DNA from: Actinomadura syzygii
GTDB lineage: Bacteria; Actinomycetota; Actinomycetes; Streptosporangiales; Streptosporangiaceae
Direction: 5' to 3'
NCBI RefSeq assembly: GCF_008085905.1
Contig: NZ_VSFF01000011.1
Location: 1-64,000, forward strand
Length of the DNA: 64,000 nucleotides
Shown here: in pieces, positions 41,829 to 50,781 of the stretch
Position numbering within the stretch: the stretch's first letter is position 1
Layout of the letters: every line of letters starts with the position of its first letter
The notes under the pieces: generated by a model
What the model was told of the DNA's origin: nothing
Database searches by the model: none
The model's input: only the letters and a program-made list of their open reading frames with translations
Translations under genes and position numbers: made by a program

Positions 41829-43034
41829 ATGTGGTCCACGCGCACGGCGATCGCCGCCGCGGCGACGCTCGCGATCGGGCTGACGGCCGCCGCCTGCGGC
41901 GACTCGGGCGACAAGGCGACGGGCGCCGGGCAGGGCGGCCTCACCGTCCCGAAGGTGCCGATGCGGCAGTCGCTCGGGCAGGGCGAGGGCCAGGTCAACC
42001 TGGTCGCCTGGGCCGGGTACGCCGAGGACGGCTCCAACGACCCGAAGGTCGACTGGGTCACCCCGTTCGAGAAGCAGACCGGCTGCAAGGTCAACACCAA
42101 GGTCGCCGGGACGTCCGACGAGATGGTGACGCTGATGCGGACCGGCGAGTACGACGCGGTATCCGCCTCCGGCGACGCCTCGCTGCGGCTGATCGCGTCC
42201 GGGACGGTCGCGCCCGTCAACACCAAGCTCGTCCCGAACTACGCCGACGTATTCGCCGGCCTGAAGACGAAGCCGTGGAACTCGGTGAACGGCGTCCCCT
42301 ACGGCATCCCGCACGGGCGCGGCGCGAACCTGCTCATGTGGCGCACCGACAAGGTGAAGGCCGCGCCGGACTCGTGGGGCGCGGTGTTCGACGGGAACTC
42401 CCCGTACAAGGGCAAGGTCACCGCCTACGACTCGCCGATCTACATCGCGGACGCCGCGCTGTACCTGATGTCGGCGCGACCGGAGCTCGGCATCAAGAAC
42501 CCGTACGCGCTCGACCAGAAGCAGTTCGACGCGGCGGTCGGGCTGCTGAAGACGCAGCGCGGGCTGGTGGGGGAGTACTGGTCCGACTACACGAAGGAGG
42601 TCCAGGCGTTCAAGAGCGGCGACTCCGTCCTCGGGACGACGTGGCAGGTCATCGCGAACCTCGCCCAGTCGGAGAAGGCGCCGGTGGAGGTGGCGCTGCC
42701 GAAGGAGGGCGCGACCGGCTGGTCCGACACGTGGATGGTCGGGGCCAAGGCCAAGCACCCGGACTGCGCCTACAAGTGGATGGACTGGATCGTGTCGCCC
42801 AAGGCGAACGCGCAGGTCGCCGAGTGGTTCGGTGAGGCGCCCGCCAACGCCAAGGCGTGCGCGGAGACCTCGGACAAGAAGTTCTGCGACACCTTCCACG
42901 CCACCGACGAGACCTACTTCTCGAAGGTGCACTTCTGGACGACCCCCATCGCGCAGTGCCTCGATGGCCGCAAGGACGTCAAGTGCGTCGACTACTCCAA
43001 GTGGACCCAGGCGTGGACGACGATCAAGGGCTGA
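41829..43034 (+). CDS. potD: Polyamine-type solute-binding lipoprotein
   Basis: Extracytoplasmic binding protein of 401 residues. Lipobox LTAAACGD near residue 23. PotD/PotF-like elements are VNLVAWAGYAEDG, the TGCKVNTKVAGTSDEM strand, GVPYGIPHGRGANLLMW and the C-terminal KWTQAWTTIKG. An AAGGAG site precedes the ATG. It follows the ATPase by 38 bp. The substrate is inferred from family only. Confidence 0.88.
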   Translation: MWSTRTAIAAAATLAIGLTAAACGDSGDKATGAGQGGLTVPKVPMRQSLGQGEGQVNLVAWAGYAEDGSNDPKVDWVTPFEKQTGCKVNTKVAGTSDEMVTLMRTGEYDAVSASGDASLRLIASGTVAPVNTKLVPNYADVFAGLKTKPWNSVNGVPYGIPHGRGANLLMWRTDKVKAAPDSWGAVFDGNSPYKGKVTAYDSPIYIADAALYLMSARPELGIKNPYALDQKQFDAAVGLLKTQRGLVGEYWSDYTKEVQAFKSGDSVLGTTWQVIANLAQSEKAPVEVALPKEGATGWSDTWMVGAKAKHPDCAYKWMDWIVSPKANAQVAEWFGEAPANAKACAETSDKKFCDTFHATDETYFSKVHFWTTPIAQCLDGRKDVKCVDYSKWTQAWTTIKG

Positions 43035-43918
43035 CCGCGGGCCGCCGCCCGGCGCTCCGGCGCCGGGCGGCGGCCCTGCTGCACCGCCGTCCCCGGCTGC
43101 GGCTGTCGCTGCTGCTGTCGGCGCCGCTCGCCTGGCTGGTCGCCGGGTACCTCGGCGCGCTCGCCGCGATCTTCGTGACCGCGTTCTGGACGACGGACGT
43201 CTTCACCGGCGAGGTCGTCCGGCAGTTCACGCTCGCCAACTTCCAGACCCTCGTGGACGAGCCCGTCTACCGGACGGTCGCGCTCCGCAGCCTCGGCGTC
43301 GCCGCCGCCGTCACCGTGATCGACGCGGTGGTCGGCGTCCCGATGGCGCTCTACATGGCCAAGGTCGCGAAGCCCCGGCACCGGCCGTACCTGGTGATCG
43401 CGATCCTGGCGCCGCTGTGGGCGGCCTACCTCGTCAAGGCGTACGCGTGGCGGGTCATGCTGGCGGAGGGCGGGCTGGTCAACGAGGCGCTCAAGCCGTT
43501 CGGACTGTCCGGCCCCGGCTACGGCCTCACCGCCACCGTGATCGTCCTGGCCTACCTGTGGCTGCCGTACATGATCCTGCCCGTCTACACGGGGCTGGAG
43601 CGGCTCCCGGACTCGCTGCTGGACGCGTCCGGCGACCTCGGCGCCCGGCCGCTGCGCACGCTCCGCTCCGTCGTCCTGCCGCTGGCGTTCCCGGCGCTGG
43701 TGGCGGGCTCGATCTTCACGTTCTCGCTGTCGCTCGGCGACTACATCACCGTGAAGATCGTCGGCGGTCGGCGGCAGCTCCTCGGCAACGTCGTCTACGA
43801 CAACATCGGCGCCGCCAACAACCTGCCGTTCGCCGCCGCCGTCGCCACGATCCCGGTCGTGGTGATGCTCGGCTACCTCGCCGCGGCCCGCCGCACCGGC
43901 GCGCTCAGGGAGCTCTAG
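43013..43918 (+). CDS. potB: ABC transporter permease, PotB-like
   Basis: Membrane subunit of 301 residues with six predicted helices and the EAA loop LDASGDLGARPLRTLRSVVLP. The start is uncertain: the GTG at 43013 gives a normal length and overlaps the binding-protein gene by 22 bp, but its ribosome site is weak, and another GTG at 43001 is in frame. The stop TAG lies inside the first of three 17-bp repeats that hold the potC start. Confidence 0.88.
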   Translation: MDDDQGLTAGRRPALRRRAAALLHRRPRLRLSLLLSAPLAWLVAGYLGALAAIFVTAFWTTDVFTGEVVRQFTLANFQTLVDEPVYRTVALRSLGVAAAVTVIDAVVGVPMALYMAKVAKPRHRPYLVIAILAPLWAAYLVKAYAWRVMLAEGGLVNEALKPFGLSGPGYGLTATVIVLAYLWLPYMILPVYTGLERLPDSLLDASGDLGARPLRTLRSVVLPLAFPALVAGSIFTFSLSLGDYITVKIVGGRRQLLGNVVYDNIGAANNLPFAAAVATIPVVVMLGYLAAARRTGALREL

Positions 43919-43957
43919 ATGACAGGGAGCTCTAGATGACAGGGAGCTCTAGATGAC
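43907..43957 (+). repeat. Triplicated 17-bp ribosome-site/start-codon cassette
   Basis: The unit AGGGAGCTCTAGATGAC is repeated perfectly three times (43907-43923, 43924-43940, 43941-43957). Each has AGGGAG, a TAG and an ATG. The first two ATGs (43919, 43936) open 6-codon frames MTGSSR ending in TGA that overlaps the next ATG; the third (43953) starts potC. Confidence 0.95.
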
Positions 43958-44762
43958 CTTCTCGCCCGCCGCGCGGATCGCGCTGCGCGTCCTCATGGGC
44001 CTCGGCCTCGCCGTGATCTACGTGCCCCTGCTGGTCGTGCTGGTCAACTCCGTCAACGCCGACCGGGCGTTCGGGTGGCCGCCGTCCGGGTTCACCGGGC
44101 ACTGGTGGACGCGGGCCATGGACAACGACGGCGCCCGGCGGGCCGTCCTCACCAGCGTCAAGGCGGGCGTCGGGGCCACCGCCGCCGCGCTCGTCCTCGG
44201 CACCCTCGCCGCGTTCGCCGTGGCCCGGCATCGGTTCTTCGGACGCGAGGCCGTGTCGCTCGTCGTCGTCCTGCCGATCGCGCTGCCCGGCATCGTCACC
44301 GGGATCGCGCTCAGCAACGCCTTCCAGGTGGTGCTGAAACCGCTCGGCATCGGCCTCGGCCTGTTCACGGTCATCGTCGGGCACGCCACGTTCTGCGTCG
44401 TCACGATCTACAACAACGTCCTCGCCCGGCTGCGGCGGACCGGGGCCAACCTGGAGGAGGCGTCCGCCGACCTGGGCGCCGACACCTTCCAGACGTTCTG
44501 GTACGTGACGTTCCCCGCCCTGCGCTCGGCCCTGTTCGCGGGCGCGCTGCTCTCCTTCGCGCTGTCCTTCGACGAGATCATCGTGACCACCTTCACCGCG
44601 GGCCCCGGCGCCGAGACGCTGCCGATCTGGATCTTCAACAACCTGTTCCGCCCCAACCAGGCCCCGGTCGTGAACGTCCTGGCAGCAGCGTTGATCGTGC
44701 TGTCGATAGTCCCGATCTACCTAGCTCAGCGGCTCTCCAGCGCCTCCCGCGGCGTGACGTGA
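43953..44762 (+). CDS. potC: ABC transporter permease, PotC-like
   Basis: Second membrane subunit, 269 residues with six predicted helices and the EAA loop EEASADLGADTFQTFWYVTFP. It completes a PotABCD-type importer in the order A-D-B-C. Start is the third ATG in the 17-bp repeat array, with AGGGAG seven bases before it. Its stop is one base from the end of the convergent trpD. Confidence 0.92.
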   Translation: MTFSPAARIALRVLMGLGLAVIYVPLLVVLVNSVNADRAFGWPPSGFTGHWWTRAMDNDGARRAVLTSVKAGVGATAAALVLGTLAAFAVARHRFFGREAVSLVVVLPIALPGIVTGIALSNAFQVVLKPLGIGLGLFTVIVGHATFCVVTIYNNVLARLRRTGANLEEASADLGADTFQTFWYVTFPALRSALFAGALLSFALSFDEIIVTTFTAGPGAETLPIWIFNNLFRPNQAPVVNVLAAALIVLSIVPIYLAQRLSSASRGVT

Positions 44763-44763
44763 G

Positions 44764-45813
44764 TCAGCCGCGCAGGCGTTGGGAGATCTCCACCCAGCGG
44801 TCGAGGAGGGTGGTGGCGGCGCCGGAGTCGACGGCTTCGGCGGCGCGGGCGGTGGCGGCGCGGAGGGACTCGGTCAGGTCGGCGGGGGCCGGGGCGCCCT
44901 CGTAGGCGACGATCAGGGCGGCGGCGTTCAGCAGGACCATGTCGCGGACGGGGCCCGGCCGTCCCGCGAACGTCTCGCGGGCCACGCGGCCGTTGAACGT
45001 CGCGTCGGCGCCGCGCAGGTCGTCCGGGCGCGCCGGGGGGATCCCCAGGTCGGACGGGTCGAACGTGGTCTCGGTCGCCGTCCCGTCGCGGACCACCCAC
45101 ACCGTGGACGTGCCGGTCGTGGTCAGCTCGTCCAGGCCGTCGTCGCCGCGGAACACCAGCGACGAGCAGCCGCGCGCGGCGAACACGCCCGCCATGACGC
45201 CCGCCATCCGCGGGTGGAACACCCCGACCGCCTGCGCGCCGGGACGCGCCGGGTTCGTCAGCGGGCCGAGGAAGTTGAACACGGTGGGGGTGCCGAGCTC
45301 GCTCCGCGTCCGGGACGCGTACTTGAGCGCCGGGTGGTACAGCGGCGCGAAGCAGAAGGTGATGCCGATCTCCGCGGCGATCCGCGCGGTGGACTCCGGC
45401 GGCAGGTCGATCGCGACGCCGAGGTGCTCCAGCAGGTCGGCCGCGCCGCAGGAGGACGAGGCGGCCCGGTTGCCGTGCTTCACCACCCGGACGCCCGCCG
45501 CCGCGGCCACCACGGCGGCCATCGTCGACACGTTGACGGTGTGGGCGCGGTCGCCGCCCGTCCCGACGAGGTCGGCGATGGGGCCGGGGACGTCGATGGG
45601 CGTGGCGTTGTCCATCATGCCCTCGGCGAGGCCGGTGACCTCATCGACCGTCTCGCCCTTGGCGCGCAGCCCGATCGCGAAGCCCGCGATCTGCACGTCC
45701 GTGGCCTCGCCGGACATGATGGCGTTCATCGCCCAGGAGGTCTCCTCGCTGGTCAGCGAGTCTCCGGAGACCAGCGCGTTGAGCAGCGCCGGCCAGGTGG
45801 TGCGCGCGTCCAT
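44764..45813 (-). CDS. trpD: Anthranilate phosphoribosyltransferase
   Basis: Transfers phosphoribose from PRPP to anthranilate in tryptophan synthesis. It has 349 residues. The PRPP-binding loop GTGGDRAHTVNVSTMAA and the KHGNRAASSSCG motif are intact, as are the acidic pair in FRGDDGLDELTTTG. ATG 45813. It is not in a trp operon; in mycobacteria trpD likewise sits alone beside ctaE (Rv2192c). Confidence 0.95.
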   Translation of the reverse strand: MDARTTWPALLNALVSGDSLTSEETSWAMNAIMSGEATDVQIAGFAIGLRAKGETVDEVTGLAEGMMDNATPIDVPGPIADLVGTGGDRAHTVNVSTMAAVVAAAAGVRVVKHGNRAASSSCGAADLLEHLGVAIDLPPESTARIAAEIGITFCFAPLYHPALKYASRTRSELGTPTVFNFLGPLTNPARPGAQAVGVFHPRMAGVMAGVFAARGCSSLVFRGDDGLDELTTTGTSTVWVVRDGTATETTFDPSDLGIPPARPDDLRGADATFNGRVARETFAGRPGPVRDMVLLNAAALIVAYEGAPAPADLTESLRAATARAAEAVDSGAATTLLDRWVEISQRLRG

Positions 45814-45836
45814 GTCGTGCCGTTCTCTCGGGCGCC

Positions 45837-46262
45837 CTACAGGGCGGGGAGGCGGGTCTCCAGGCGCCGCCGCATCAGCCCGGCGAGCGCGTTCGCTACG
45901 GCCATCGGGTCGAGCGGGAGGCTCACCACGGCGTCGGCCCGGGACCAGGTCGCGAGCCAGCCGTCGTCGCGGCGGCCGATGATCGCGAGGACCGGCGGGC
46001 AGTCGTACACCTCGTCCTTGGCCTGCCGGCACACGCCGAGGCCGCCCGCGGGCTGGGCCTCGCCGTCGACCACGAGGACGTCGATCCCGCCCTGGTCGAG
46101 CGTCTCCACCACGGCCGGCTGGGTCGCCCGCTCGACGAACTCGACCTTCGGGAGGCCGGCGGCCGGGCGGCGGCCGATCGCCAGCCGGATCTGGGCGCGG
46201 GTGCTCGCGTCGTCGCTGTAGACGAGGACCTTCATCGGGCTCTCCGGGGCGGTGCTGCTCAT
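45837..46262 (-). CDS. Response-regulator receiver-like protein, atypical
   Basis: A 141-residue single-domain protein with a CheY-like fold. The acidic pair is in VYSDDASTR and the presumed phospho-Asp in VLVVDGEAQPAGG, but the conserved C-terminal Lys-Pro is replaced by VVSLPLDP, so normal phosphorylation signalling may be lost. No DNA-binding domain. Start may be ATG 46262 or ATG 46235 (MKVLVYSDD). It is divergent from ctaE by about 90 bp. The gene lies 23 bp upstream of trpD on the same strand. Confidence 0.78.
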   Translation of the reverse strand: MSSTAPESPMKVLVYSDDASTRAQIRLAIGRRPAAGLPKVEFVERATQPAVVETLDQGGIDVLVVDGEAQPAGGLGVCRQAKDEVYDCPPVLAIIGRRDDGWLATWSRADAVVSLPLDPMAVANALAGLMRRRLETRLPAL

Positions 46263-46354
46263 GGCGTGAAGGGTACCGGGTCACGGGCGCGCGGGACACG
46301 CGCGGGAACCCTTGTAGGGGGGTCATGCGTCACTCACTGGATGGGGGCGCAATA

Positions 46355-47011
46355 ATGCTGCCCGTGACAGCTTCCGCGATAGAGACAACACCTCACGCAC
46401 GGGCGAACCGTCCCAATTTGGTCAGCGTGGGGACCATCGTTTGGCTGTCGTCCGAGCTGATGTTCTTCGCGGCGCTGTTCGCGATGTTCTTCACGATCCG
46501 CTCTGTGACGATCGGCCAGTCCGGGCACGACGCGTGGCCGGGCGCCCCGCTCGACCTGCCGCTGTCGTCGGTCAACACGACGATCCTGGTGCTGTCCTCC
46601 GTGACCTGCCAGATGGGCGTCTTCAAGGCCGAGGCGGGCAAGGTCGGGCGTGACGGCGGCCTGCTGAACTTCCGCCGCTGGGGGCTGCGCGAGTGGTACA
46701 TCCTCTCGCTCCTCATGGGCGCGTACTTCGTCGCGGGGCAGGGATACGAGTACTACAACCTCGTGACCAAGGACGGGCTGACCTTCTCGTCCTCGGCCTA
46801 CGGGTCGATCTTCTACCTGGCGACGGGCTTCCACGGCCTGCACGTCATCGGCGGCCTCATCGCCTTCCTGTTCATCCTCGGCCGCACCTACGCGGCGAAG
46901 CGGTGGACGCACGAACAGGCGACGAGCGCGATCGTCGTGTCCTACTACTGGCACTTCGTCGACATCGTCTGGATCGGCCTGTTCTCGGCCGTCTACCTGC
47001 TCGACATGTGA
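46355..47011 (+). CDS. ctaE: Cytochrome c oxidase subunit III
   Basis: Non-catalytic membrane subunit of the aa3 oxidase, 218 residues and five predicted helices in the actinobacterial short form. Characteristic segments are RPNLVSVGTIVWLSSELMFF, GSIFYLATGFHGLHVIGG and VVSYYWHFVDIVWI. ATG 46355 is preferred (GGGGG seven bases before), but an in-frame ATG at 46325 also follows a G-rich stretch. It leads the ctaE-qcrCAB cluster. Confidence 0.92.
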   Translation: MLPVTASAIETTPHARANRPNLVSVGTIVWLSSELMFFAALFAMFFTIRSVTIGQSGHDAWPGAPLDLPLSSVNTTILVLSSVTCQMGVFKAEAGKVGRDGGLLNFRRWGLREWYILSLLMGAYFVAGQGYEYYNLVTKDGLTFSSSAYGSIFYLATGFHGLHVIGGLIAFLFILGRTYAAKRWTHEQATSAIVVSYYWHFVDIVWIGLFSAVYLLDM

Positions 47012-47062
47012 CAGCCCGACCACCCTTGACCCACCCAAGACATGACCCGAACGGGGATTTCC

Positions 47063-47974
47063 GTGAAAAGGATCACCGCATGGCGACGGCGCCCGTGGGC
47101 GGGCTACGCCGTCGTGCTGGCGGCCCTGGCGGCGATCGGCGTGGTCTACGCCGGCTTCTCGCCGCGGAGTGACCGGGCCGAGGCGCAGAGCAGCGCCCAG
47201 GCCGCGCAGGACCTGAAGCACGGCCAGGAGCTGTTCAACAAGAACTGCGCGAGCTGCCACGGGCTGAACGCCGAGGGCACGAAGGACGCCAAGGGCAAGC
47301 CCATCGCGCCGAGCCTCATCGGCGTCGGCGCGGCATCCGTCGACTTCCAGGTCAGCACGGGCCGCATGCCCGCGATGAACCCTGGCGCGCAGGTTCCGCG
47401 CAAGGAGCCGATCCCCGACTTCAACACCTCGATCAAGACCGACTACGAGGAGCCGGAGAAGCGCGAGGCGGCGGAGAAGCAGAAGGCCCAGGCCGAGAAG
47501 AACCTGGCCGACCTGCGCGCCTGGATCGCCTCGCTCGGCGGCGGGCCCGAGGTGCCCCCGGCCTCCGCGGTCGACCCCGACAAGGGCGACGTCGCGCTCG
47601 GCGGCAAGCTGTTCCGCACCAACTGCGCCCAGTGCCACAACTTCACCGGCCAGGGCGGCGCGCTGACCGGCGGCAAGTACGCGCCCCCGCTGTCCGGGGA
47701 CGACGTCACGCCCACCCAGATGTACGAGGCGATGGTGACCGGCCCGCAGGCGATGCCGGTCTTCAACGACACGACGCTCACGCCGCAGGACAAGCAGGCG
47801 ATCATCTCCTACCTGGTCAAGACCCGCGAGGAGCCGAACCCGGGCGGGAACGGCCTCGGCCGCATCGGCCCGGTGAGCGAGGGCCTCGCCGGCTGGCTGA
47901 TCGGGATCGGCCTGCTGGTGCTGGCCGCCATGTGGATCACCGCGAAGAAGCCGAAGAAGCTGAAGAAGTCATGA
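47063..47974 (+). CDS. qcrC: Diheme cytochrome c subunit of the bcc complex
   Basis: Membrane-anchored cytochrome that passes electrons directly from the bcc complex to aa3 oxidase. It has 303 residues with an N-terminal anchor, two heme c domains with CASCH and CAQCH, and a C-terminal helix. Compared with mycobacterial QcrC as I recall it, there is an extra charged stretch of about 25 residues (EEPEKREAAEKQKAQAEKN) between the hemes. GTG 47063 is preferred; ATG 47042 is possible. Confidence 0.94.
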   Translation: MKRITAWRRRPWAGYAVVLAALAAIGVVYAGFSPRSDRAEAQSSAQAAQDLKHGQELFNKNCASCHGLNAEGTKDAKGKPIAPSLIGVGAASVDFQVSTGRMPAMNPGAQVPRKEPIPDFNTSIKTDYEEPEKREAAEKQKAQAEKNLADLRAWIASLGGGPEVPPASAVDPDKGDVALGGKLFRTNCAQCHNFTGQGGALTGGKYAPPLSGDDVTPTQMYEAMVTGPQAMPVFNDTTLTPQDKQAIISYLVKTREEPNPGGNGLGRIGPVSEGLAGWLIGIGLLVLAAMWITAKKPKKLKKS

Positions 47975-49086
47975 GCGACGACAAGAACGAGACCGAGGGC
48001 GCACAGGGCCCCGGCGAGGACGGCCGCCGCCGCGAGCGGGTCATCGGCACGCCCTCCCCCGCGCGGGAGAAGGCGCTGCTCGCCGAGGACGACATCTCGG
48101 CGCCCGCGGGCGTGGGCGAGCAGCTCGACGAGGCGTCGATGAAGCGGGCGGAGCGCATCGTCGCGACGTTCTTCCTGGTCGCGTTCGCGGCCAGCGTCGC
48201 GTTCATCGCCTACTTCATCGGCTGGAGTGGCCGCGACGGCGGCATGCACGGCGTGGTGCGCGCCCGCGAGTCCAACTTCTGGCTCGGCGGGACGATGGCG
48301 CTGTCGTTCATCGCGATGGCCGTCGGCGTGACGATCTGGGTCCGCCGGCTGATGACCAGCAAGCCGATCGTCCAGGAGCGGCACGAGCTGGCCGCCGACG
48401 AGGAGACCAGGGCCGCGTTCGCGCAGGACTTCCTGGAGGGCGCCGAGGACAGCGGCATCACCAAGCGGCCGCTGCTGCGCCGCACGCTGCTGCTCGCCGC
48501 CGCGCCGCTCGGGCTGGCGCCGCTCGTCCTGCTGCGCGACCTCGGCCCGCTGCCGGAGAAGCGGCTCCGCCACACCTACTGGGGCGAGGCGGTCAAGAAG
48601 GCGCAGGCCGAGGGCAAGAAGGGCGTCCGCCTGGTGGTGGACGGCACCAACAAGCCGCTGCGGGTCAGCGACTTCTCCTCGCCCGGCGGGATGATCACCG
48701 TCCTGCCGGAGGGCATCGAGGAGGAGGTGCCCGAGGAGCAGGTGCTGACGCAGAACGCCAAGGCGGTCACGATCCTGATCAACGTTCCGGCGGACAAGTT
48801 CAAGCCCGCCAAGGGACGTGAGAACTGGCACGTCAACGGCATCGTGGCGTACTCGAAGGTCTGCACGCACGTCGGCTGCCCGGCCGCGCTGTACGAGCAG
48901 ACGACGCACCACATCCTGTGCCCGTGCCACCAGTCCACGTTCGACGCCACCGACGCCGCCAAGGTCATCTTCGGCCCGGCGGCGCGGCCGCTGCCGCAGC
49001 TCCCGCTCTCCGTGGAGGACGGGTACATCGTCGCGACCAGCGACTATCACGAGCCGGTCGGCCCGAGCTTCTGGGAGCGCGGATGA
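47971..49086 (+). CDS. qcrA: Rieske iron-sulfur subunit of the bcc complex
   Basis: 2Fe-2S subunit of 371 residues. Three predicted membrane helices (one pair about 62-115 and one near 170) follow a charged N-terminal tail, as in actinobacterial QcrA. The Rieske cluster motifs are CTHVGC and CPCHQSTF. It oxidises menaquinol and hands electrons to QcrC. Its start overlaps the qcrC stop (ATGA) and its stop overlaps the qcrB start. Confidence 0.95.
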   Translation: MSDDKNETEGAQGPGEDGRRRERVIGTPSPAREKALLAEDDISAPAGVGEQLDEASMKRAERIVATFFLVAFAASVAFIAYFIGWSGRDGGMHGVVRARESNFWLGGTMALSFIAMAVGVTIWVRRLMTSKPIVQERHELAADEETRAAFAQDFLEGAEDSGITKRPLLRRTLLLAAAPLGLAPLVLLRDLGPLPEKRLRHTYWGEAVKKAQAEGKKGVRLVVDGTNKPLRVSDFSSPGGMITVLPEGIEEEVPEEQVLTQNAKAVTILINVPADKFKPAKGRENWHVNGIVAYSKVCTHVGCPAALYEQTTHHILCPCHQSTFDATDAAKVIFGPAARPLPQLPLSVEDGYIVATSDYHEPVGPSFWERG

Positions 49087-50711
49087 GTCAGGCGACACCT
49101 CCGAAGGCCATCGAGGGGACGCTCGGCTTCATCGACGAGCGCCTCGGCTCCACGACCTTCTTCAGGCGGAACGTCAAGAAGGTCTTCCCGGACCACTGGT
49201 CGTTCATGCTGGGCGAGATCGCCCTGTACTCCTTCATCATCCTGCTGCTGACCGGGACGTTCCTGACGCTCTGGTTCAAGCCGAGCATGGTGGAGGTCGT
49301 GTACGACGGGTCGTACACGAAGCTGCAGGGCGTGAAGATGTCCGAGGCCTACGACTCGACGCTGCACATCAGCTTCGACGTCCGCGGCGGCCTGCTCATG
49401 CGGCAGATCCACCACTGGGCCGCGATCCTGTTCATGGCGTCGATCCTGGCGCACATGCTGCGGGTGTTCTTCACCGGCGCGTACCGCAAGCCGCGCGAGC
49501 TGAACTGGCTGATCGGCATCGGCATGTTCACCCTCGGCATGCTGGAGGGCCTGTTCGGCTACTCGCTGCCGGACGACCTGCTCTCCGGCACCGGGCTGCG
49601 CATCACGCAGGGCGTGGCGGAGTCGATCCCGCTGGTCGGCACCTACATCTACATGTTCCTGTTCGGCGGCGAGTTCCCCGGCCAGGACATCGTGCCCCGC
49701 CTGTACATGCTGCACATCCTGCTGATTCCGGCGCTGATCCTCGGCATGGTCACCGCGCACATGATGATCATGTGGCACCAGAAGCACACGGCGATGCCGG
49801 TCAAGAACCAGACCGAGCAGCAGGTGTACGGCTACCCGTTCTACCCGGTGTTCATGGCGAAGACCGGCGCGTACTTCCTGTTCACCTTCGGCGTGGTGGC
49901 CCTGCTCGGCGCGTTCGCGCAGATCAACCCGATCTGGCTGTTCGGCCCCTACGACCCGGGCGCGATCTCGTCCGGGTCCCAGCCGGACTGGTACATGGGC
50001 GTGCTCGAAGGCGCCCTGCGCATCATGCCGAACTGGGAGATCACCGCCTGGGGCCACACGCTCAGCCTGAACGTGCTGATCCCGGCGGCGGTGCCGCTCG
50101 GCATCGTGTTCGGCGGCGCGGCGGCGTGGCCGTTCATCGAGGCGTGGGTGACCGGCGACAAGCGGCAGCACCACGTGAACACGCGGCCGCGCAACGCCCC
50201 GGTCCGCACCGCGACCGGCATGGCGGCCGTCACGTTCTACGGGCTGCTGTGGCTCGCGGGCGCGAACGACGTCCTCGCGGAGCGGTTCCACGTCTCGCTG
50301 TTCGCGACGACCTGGTTCTTCCGGGTGACGGTCTTCCTCGGGCCGCTGATCGCGTTCATCGTGACGAAGCGGATCTGCCTGGGCCTCCAGCGCAAGGACG
50401 CCGACACGATCGGGCACGGCGTGGAGAGCGGCGTCATCCTCATGTCGCCGGAGGGGCGGTTCTCCGAGCGGCACGAGGCGCCGCGCGAGGAGGAGAAGAC
50501 CGTCATCCTCTCCAAGGAGAACGCCCGCCCCGAGGCGCCCGCGCGGGACGCCGAGGGCATCCCGGCGCCCGGCAGCAAGGGCCCGCTCGGGCATCTGCGC
50601 TCGCGGCTGAACCGCGCGTGGACCTTCGACGACATCCCCGTCGAGGAGCACGAGCACGGCCACAGCGACCAGAAGGCGATCGAAAGCGGGTCGGAGCAGG
50701 TCAAGCACTGA
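49083..50711 (+). CDS. qcrB: Cytochrome b subunit of the bcc complex
   Basis: Menaquinol-oxidising di-heme b subunit of 542 residues. Heme-binding His residues are in MRQIHHWAA/ILAHMLRV and LYMLHILLIP/VTAHMMIMWHQKH. The Qo-site PDW motif is SQPDWYMG. The C-terminal 120 residues form the charged actinobacterial extension. It is the binding site of imidazopyridine-type inhibitors in mycobacteria. It ends the ctaE-qcrCAB cluster before a strong terminator. Confidence 0.96.
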   Translation: MSQATPPKAIEGTLGFIDERLGSTTFFRRNVKKVFPDHWSFMLGEIALYSFIILLLTGTFLTLWFKPSMVEVVYDGSYTKLQGVKMSEAYDSTLHISFDVRGGLLMRQIHHWAAILFMASILAHMLRVFFTGAYRKPRELNWLIGIGMFTLGMLEGLFGYSLPDDLLSGTGLRITQGVAESIPLVGTYIYMFLFGGEFPGQDIVPRLYMLHILLIPALILGMVTAHMMIMWHQKHTAMPVKNQTEQQVYGYPFYPVFMAKTGAYFLFTFGVVALLGAFAQINPIWLFGPYDPGAISSGSQPDWYMGVLEGALRIMPNWEITAWGHTLSLNVLIPAAVPLGIVFGGAAAWPFIEAWVTGDKRQHHVNTRPRNAPVRTATGMAAVTFYGLLWLAGANDVLAERFHVSLFATTWFFRVTVFLGPLIAFIVTKRICLGLQRKDADTIGHGVESGVILMSPEGRFSERHEAPREEEKTVILSKENARPEAPARDAEGIPAPGSKGPLGHLRSRLNRAWTFDDIPVEEHEHGHSDQKAIESGSEQVKH

Positions 50712-50722
50712 TCCAGCGCTCA

Positions 50723-50760
50723 CGAAGGCCCGGCGTCGCGATGGCGGCGCCGGGCCTTCG
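50723..50760 (+). terminator. Terminator of the qcr operon
   Basis: A 13-bp perfect stem (50723-50735 with 50748-50760) with a 12-nt loop starts 11 bp after the qcrB stop. Confidence 0.85.
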
Positions 50761-50781
50761 GCGTACGTATGCTGGCCCGCG

